Shown here piece by piece: positions 60,001 through 64,000 of a stretch of DNA of 64,000 nucleotides. Under the pieces are notes generated by a model. That model was not told the DNA's origin. It made no database searches and saw only the letters and a list, made by a program, of their open reading frames with translations. Position numbers and translations under genes: made by a program. Source of the DNA: an uncultured Paracoccaceae bacterium (lineage in GTDB: Bacteria; Pseudomonadota; Alphaproteobacteria; Rhodobacterales; Rhodobacteraceae); contig CANMQO010000005.1 of the NCBI GenBank assembly GCA_947500055.1, positions 124,001-188,000 of the forward strand, written 5' to 3'. Each line of letters starts with the position of its first letter. Positions within the stretch are counted from its first letter, which is position 1.

Positions 60001-61593
60001 ATGGCCCCCAAAGTACTTATCTCTGACAAACTCTCTCCCGCTGCCGTGCAGATCTTCAAGGATCGCGGCATCGATGTCGATTTCCAACCCGACCTCGGCA
60101 AGGACAAGCTCGCCCTGCTGAAAGCCATTGGAAAATACGACGGCCTTGCCATCAGGTCGGCCACCAAAGCCACTGAAAAGATCATTGCCGCCGCCGAAAA
60201 CCTCAAGGTCATCGGTCGCGCCGGGATCGGCACTGACAATATCGACAAGGATGCTGCATCGCGCAAAGGCATCATCGTGATGAACACGCCTTTCGGCAAC
60301 ATGATCACCACCGCCGAACATGCCATTGCGATGATGTTCGCCGTCGCCCGCCAGATCCCCGAGGCCAGCGCATCCACACATGCCGGCAAATGGGAGAAAT
60401 CGAAATTCATGGGGGTCGAACTGACCGGCAAGACCTTGGGCGTGATCGGGGCGGGCAATATCGGCTCCATCGTCTGTGACCGTGCCCGTGGTCTGAAGAT
60501 GAAGGTCATCGCCATGGATCCGTTCCTGTCAGAGGAACGCGCGATAGAAATTGGCGTGGAAAAAGTGGATCTGGATCAGCTTCTGGCCCGCGCCGATTTC
60601 ATAACGCTGCACGTCCCCTACACCTCTGAAACCGCAAATATCCTCAGCGCCGAAAACCTCGCCAAAACCAAGAAAGGCGTGCGCATCATCAACTGCGCCC
60701 GCGGCGGGCTGGTGGATGAGGCCGCATTGGCCGAACTCCTGAAATCCGGCCACGTTGCCGGTGCCGCCTTTGACGTGTTTGCCGAAGAACCGGCCACGGA
60801 AAACCCGCTCTTCAACCTGCCCAATGTCGTTGTCACCCCGCATCTGGGGGCCGCCACGACCGAGGCGCAGGAAAACGTCGCCCTGCAGGTCGCCGAACAG
60901 ATGTCGGATTACCTGTTGACGGGGGCAGTGCAGAACGCGCTGAACATGCCATCGGTCACGGCCGAAGAGGCCAAGATCATGGGACCATGGATCAAACTCT
61001 GCGGGCATCTGGGCAATTTCATCGGTCAGATGACGGATGAGCCGATCAAGGCGATCAACATCCTGTTTGACGGTGAAGCCAGCGAAATGAACCTCAAGGC
61101 GCTGACTGCGGCAGCAGTGGCCGGGATCATGAAAGCTACCAACCCGGATGTGAACATGGTCTCCGCCCCGGTCATCGCCAAGGAACGCGGGGTCAAGATT
61201 TCCACGACAAAGCAGGATCAGTCCGGCGCGTTCGAGGGTTACGTCAAGGTGACCGTCGTCACCAAGGAGCGCGAACGCTCCATCGCGGGCACCGTCTTCA
61301 GCGATGGAAAGCCCCGCTTCATCCAGATCAAGGGCATCAATATCGACGCCGAGATCGGTGAGCACATGATCTACACCACCAACGAAGATGTCCCCGGCAT
61401 CATTGGCACATTGGGCATGACCATGGGCGAAAACAACGTCAATATCGCCAACTTTACCCTTGGCCGGGCCGAAGCAAAGGGTGAGGCGATCGCCTTGCTT
61501 TATGTCGATGAGGCGGTGCCTGCCCCGGCGCTTGCCGCCCTTGAGGCAACAGGTATGTTCCGGCAGGTCAAACCATTGTCGTTTGACGTTTGA
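60001..61593 (+). CDS. serA: D-3-phosphoglycerate dehydrogenase
   Basis: 530 residues, the long form with an extra intervening domain and a C-terminal ACT domain (HMIYTTNEDVPGIIGTLGMT). NAD-binding VIGAGNIGSIVCDRA, the catalytic region INCARGGLVDEAAL, and histidine motif VVTPHLGAATTEAQ are in place. It oxidises 3-phosphoglycerate to 3-phosphohydroxypyruvate, the first step of serine synthesis; the ACT domain likely senses serine. AAGGAG precedes the start. Confidence 0.96.
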   Translation: MAPKVLISDKLSPAAVQIFKDRGIDVDFQPDLGKDKLALLKAIGKYDGLAIRSATKATEKIIAAAENLKVIGRAGIGTDNIDKDAASRKGIIVMNTPFGNMITTAEHAIAMMFAVARQIPEASASTHAGKWEKSKFMGVELTGKTLGVIGAGNIGSIVCDRARGLKMKVIAMDPFLSEERAIEIGVEKVDLDQLLARADFITLHVPYTSETANILSAENLAKTKKGVRIINCARGGLVDEAALAELLKSGHVAGAAFDVFAEEPATENPLFNLPNVVVTPHLGAATTEAQENVALQVAEQMSDYLLTGAVQNALNMPSVTAEEAKIMGPWIKLCGHLGNFIGQMTDEPIKAINILFDGEASEMNLKALTAAAVAGIMKATNPDVNMVSAPVIAKERGVKISTTKQDQSGAFEGYVKVTVVTKERERSIAGTVFSDGKPRFIQIKGINIDAEIGEHMIYTTNEDVPGIIGTLGMTMGENNVNIANFTLGRAEAKGEAIALLYVDEAVPAPALAALEATGMFRQVKPLSFDV

Positions 61594-61607
61594 TTGCAGA
61601 TCACCTG

Positions 61608-62399
61608 ATGCACCCGATCTACGCCATTGGTGATATTCATGGCCAGAAGGCCATGCTGGATCAGGCGCTGTCGCTGATCGCGGCGGATGGTGGCCCGGAT
61701 GCTGAAATTGTCTTTCTGGGGGATTACACAGATCGCGGGCCGGACAGCCGGGCCGTGATCGAAACGCTGATCGCAGGCCGGGATGCCGGTCGCAACTGGA
61801 CCTTCATCAAGGGCAATCACGACCGGCTATTCTGCAACTTTGTTCGCAACGCCACAGAGCATGATCCGCGTGTGCGGTCCGGGATCAGTTGGCTAAACCC
61901 GCGTCTCGGGGGCGATGCAACGCTCAAATCCTATGGGATAGAAGGGGTCATGCATCTGGCCCCGAAGGACCAAGCGGATGGTCTGGAATGGCTGGCCCAT
62001 TTTGAGGGGCCAACGGGCTGGATTGATGCACGGTCGCTGTCTGCGCGCGCGCAGGAAGCGGTGCCAGAGGCGCATCTGGCTTTTCTTGAATCCCTGCCAT
62101 TGCTGCATCAGACTGATGATCTGATCTTTGTCCATGCGGGCCTGCGGATGGAACTGCCTTTGGAGTGGCAAGACCCGGAGGACCTGATCTGGATCAGAGA
62201 AGGTTTTCTGGAAAGCCGCATCGATTACGGCAAACTGATCGTGCACGGGCACACCGCGCTGGATCGGCCCGAGCATCACGGCAATCGGGTCAACCTGGAT
62301 GGCGGGGCGGGTTACGGCAACCCGTTGATCCCGGCGGTCTTTGAAGGGCGGGATTGTTGGTTGTTGGGCAAGTCAGGGCGGAGACCATTGAAGTTCTGA
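61608..62399 (+). CDS. Metallophosphoesterase, serine/threonine protein phosphatase 1-like
   Basis: 263 residues from ATG 61608, 14 bp after serA. All PPP-family motifs appear: YAIGDIHGQ, FLGDYTDRGPDS, IKGNHD, and HGHTALDRPEHHGNRVNLD. It resembles bacterial PrpA-type protein phosphatases, which can also act on dinucleotide polyphosphates. The location suggests cotranscription with serA. Confidence 0.9.
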   Translation: MHPIYAIGDIHGQKAMLDQALSLIAADGGPDAEIVFLGDYTDRGPDSRAVIETLIAGRDAGRNWTFIKGNHDRLFCNFVRNATEHDPRVRSGISWLNPRLGGDATLKSYGIEGVMHLAPKDQADGLEWLAHFEGPTGWIDARSLSARAQEAVPEAHLAFLESLPLLHQTDDLIFVHAGLRMELPLEWQDPEDLIWIREGFLESRIDYGKLIVHGHTALDRPEHHGNRVNLDGGAGYGNPLIPAVFEGRDCWLLGKSGRRPLKF

Positions 62400-62595
62400 T
62401 ACTGCCATGGGGGGATTTTGCGAGCTTTCGCTGCGGGCGACGTGCCGCTGGACTGGTGGCGGCGCGCTACCATGGGCCCTTTTGGCGTTTGGCAAAATAC
62501 CTGAAACATCGTGCATCGCATGACTCTCCGGGATCAAGATTAGAGCCTGCTGTCAAACAGCGTAAGCAAGCACCACCGCGATGTTTGATGCAAGG

Positions 62596-63546
62596 TTAGC
62601 CGTCAACCAAATCCTTGTTGTTTTTCTTGTGCCTCTGGAGCATTTTTTTGATCTTCTGAGCCGCTGGGGTTGGGGCAACAGGACCCTGGACAGACATGCG
62701 GTCGAGAATTTCAGGAAAAAGCATCGATACTTCTTCCAACGCCTCTGGCCCCAGTGACTTCAAAGCCTCGGGTCCAGTGAACAGGCTCTCTGCAGGCGCC
62801 CCATCTGCGAGCAAGATCTCATGTTCGTCAAGAAGGATGTGAAAATAGGTGATCGATTTGACACTATCATCAATAGCGATGCCGGGAACGCCAACGAGCT
62901 TGATCGCCGGGATCAAGACTTCGCTTGTGCCAAACATCCGTCCGGCTATCTTGGACCTGACCAGAATTCTATGTTGTCGACTCACCACTAAATCTCGCCT
63001 CGGAATTTGACGGCCAAGAGCATCGGCACGAATGCGTATGGGACGAAGCTTGGGCGCGTGAAGCAACTCGAATTCAGAAACGGCGCGCCGACCAATCCAA
63101 CGGATTGGGCAAATGAGGCCCTTCGCCGTCATGACGTCATCACCAACGGCAAGTGCTTCGATGGGCATGGAGCCCTGCGAAGTTGCGATGCGTGTTCCCT
63201 CAGCAAAGCAAACGACGCCAGAGACATCCGCCTCGAAGTTGTTCGACATGTTGTCGCGAATTGCCGACACGTTTTGGCCAGCGGTAAAGGTCGTTGCGCC
63301 GTCCGTTGAATACAGGAAGCCGGTGTTACCGCTCCCTTCATATAAAAAACCAGCACTGCCAATATCGTTTCCGTCACCGGAAACCGCTGCATCCCATTCG
63401 TCGTTTGAGATTGTCCCGTCGTTGTCTATGTCGTCGACAATGATAACCACATCGGTCGTATTGACTGAATCGACAAACCAGTTCCCCATCGAACGCGAAA
63501 CCGCGGCACAAGTGCCTGGTGGGAACGTAAGTGTAAGCAGGGGCAT
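62596..63546 (-). CDS. Hint (hedgehog/intein) domain protein
   Basis: 316 residues. The N-terminal about 112 residues are a calcium-like, Asp/Gly-rich region (VDDIDNDGTISNDEWDAAVS resembles an EF-hand-like loop). Then comes a Hint_2 domain starting VCFAEGTRIATSQGSMPIEAL with the catalytic-type cysteine, and VVSRQHRILVRS with the His motif, ending before an Asn-free charged C-terminus. Such proteins are common in Rhodobacteraceae and probably secreted by a type I system. The function is unknown. Confidence 0.83.
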   Translation of the reverse strand: MPLLTLTFPPGTCAAVSRSMGNWFVDSVNTTDVVIIVDDIDNDGTISNDEWDAAVSGDGNDIGSAGFLYEGSGNTGFLYSTDGATTFTAGQNVSAIRDNMSNNFEADVSGVVCFAEGTRIATSQGSMPIEALAVGDDVMTAKGLICPIRWIGRRAVSEFELLHAPKLRPIRIRADALGRQIPRRDLVVSRQHRILVRSKIAGRMFGTSEVLIPAIKLVGVPGIAIDDSVKSITYFHILLDEHEILLADGAPAESLFTGPEALKSLGPEALEEVSMLFPEILDRMSVQGPVAPTPAAQKIKKMLQRHKKNNKDLVDG

Positions 63547-63798
63547 TATCTAATATTCCGGCGAAAATTTCGCAAAGAAAACAAACATAATCGCACGAAG
63601 TTACGTAAAAGTAACCATAGGGCGATTTGACATGTCAATATCAATCTAAAATTGATTTCAAACGGACTCAGATACCAAACCAACCGGAAACGTTACCTGA
63701 TTGGCCAGACCGCAAAGCTGACTTTGATGCGAAACACGGCATCGTGCAAATTGGACTCAGGCCGCACTCTGGCGGCACCGTGCAACGGGTCGTCTTGC
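63547..63798. other. AT-rich intergenic region before the Hint gene
   Basis: No convincing gene. It contains a perfect 12-bp palindrome TTGACATGTCAA (63627-63638) and an ATCAAT...ATTGAT inverted repeat (63641-63657), which could be regulator sites for the Hint gene promoter. Confidence 0.5.
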
Positions 63799-64000
63799 CT
63801 AGTCCTCTGTCGGACCGCCGGCTTCTTTCCAGTCGCCAAAGCCACCAATATTCGTGACGTTCCGATAGCCCATGTCTTTCAGGGTTTTTCCGGCAAGGGC
63901 TGCCTGACCACCGGCGCCGCAGACCAGATAAAGATCCGCATCTTTTTGCAGGGCGGGGTTATGAAATTGCGTTTCTGCGTCAGCGGTAAATTCCATCATG
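63799..64000 (-). CDS. Rhodanese-domain protein, C-terminal part (5' end outside window)
   Basis: About 66 visible residues, reading frame open at the window edge. LYLVCGAGGQAALAGKTLKD contains the catalytic cysteine loop, and YRNVTNIGGFGDWKEAGGP is the typical rhodanese ending. It transfers sulfur or acts as a persulfide carrier. An ATG at 63999 could be an internal methionine, since the domain start is missing. Confidence 0.8.
   Translation of the reverse strand, partial: MMEFTADAETQFHNPALQKDADLYLVCGAGGQAALAGKTLKDMGYRNVTNIGGFGDWKEAGGPTED

Noticed and set aside
63627-63857. A 76-codon plus-strand frame at the right end
   Set aside because: No ribosome site; it runs into the opposite rhodanese gene and matches nothing known.

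Overview
The window is a chromosomal segment of a Roseobacter-group alphaproteobacterium (Rhodobacteraceae). This rests on gene content and style: densely packed operons with 1-8 bp overlaps, a RutR-controlled reductive pyrimidine pathway, OpgGHC glucan genes, a secreted Hint-domain protein, a DmdB-like acyl-CoA ligase, a serC-type leader RNA and short GTCCCGGG palindromes. Species cannot be fixed from sequence alone.

Layout. 1-4078: end of an aldehyde dehydrogenase gene, an iron alcohol dehydrogenase, two secreted cysteine proteins, a SCO1/SenC protein and a rhodanese. 4200-8778 (-): opgC-opgG-opgH for periplasmic glucans. 8806-13584 (-): a TPR protein, a CaiB-type CoA-transferase, a ThDP enzyme and a DUF302 protein. 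13736-18076: cupin, LolA, a transglycosylase-like lipoprotein, an AEC transporter, HspQ and YaaA. 18052-25311: an RNA-repair locus. 25268-32655: DUF2927 protein, fatty-acid/acyl-CoA genes, a GMC oxidoreductase and an N-acetyltransferase. 32754-43280: pyrimidine catabolism (ABC transporter, dihydropyrimidinase, ureidopropionase, RutR, PreA, PreT). 43657-50830: thiolase, small membrane/VOC genes, an AttEFGH-like export cluster and a PNPOx-like protein. 50856-54490: SelD fused to a flavoprotein, a GFA protein and MnmH. 54583-57665: a repeat-rich membrane protein, a GNAT protein and a flavodoxin. 57772-62399: serB, serC, serA and a phosphatase. 62596-64000: a Hint protein and the end of another rhodanese.

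The most remarkable part is 18052-25311. A divergent CARF-AAA+ regulator (RtcR) faces a Ro60-like TROVE/vWA gene (rsr). This is followed by about 1.4 kb carrying eight tandem Y RNA-like units, several with a circularly permuted tRNA-like core, plus two complete but atypical tRNA genes. Then come a small cysteine-rich unknown protein, an RtcB-type RNA ligase and the RNA 2'-phosphotransferase KptA. Simple versions of this operon are known (Salmonella rsr-Y RNA-rtcBA). The length of the array, the embedded tRNAs, KptA in place of RtcA, and an RtcR lacking the sigma54-contacting GAFTGA motif make this one unusual. My inference is that tRNA damage sensed by RtcR switches on both the repair enzymes and a set of Ro-bound tRNA-mimic RNAs.
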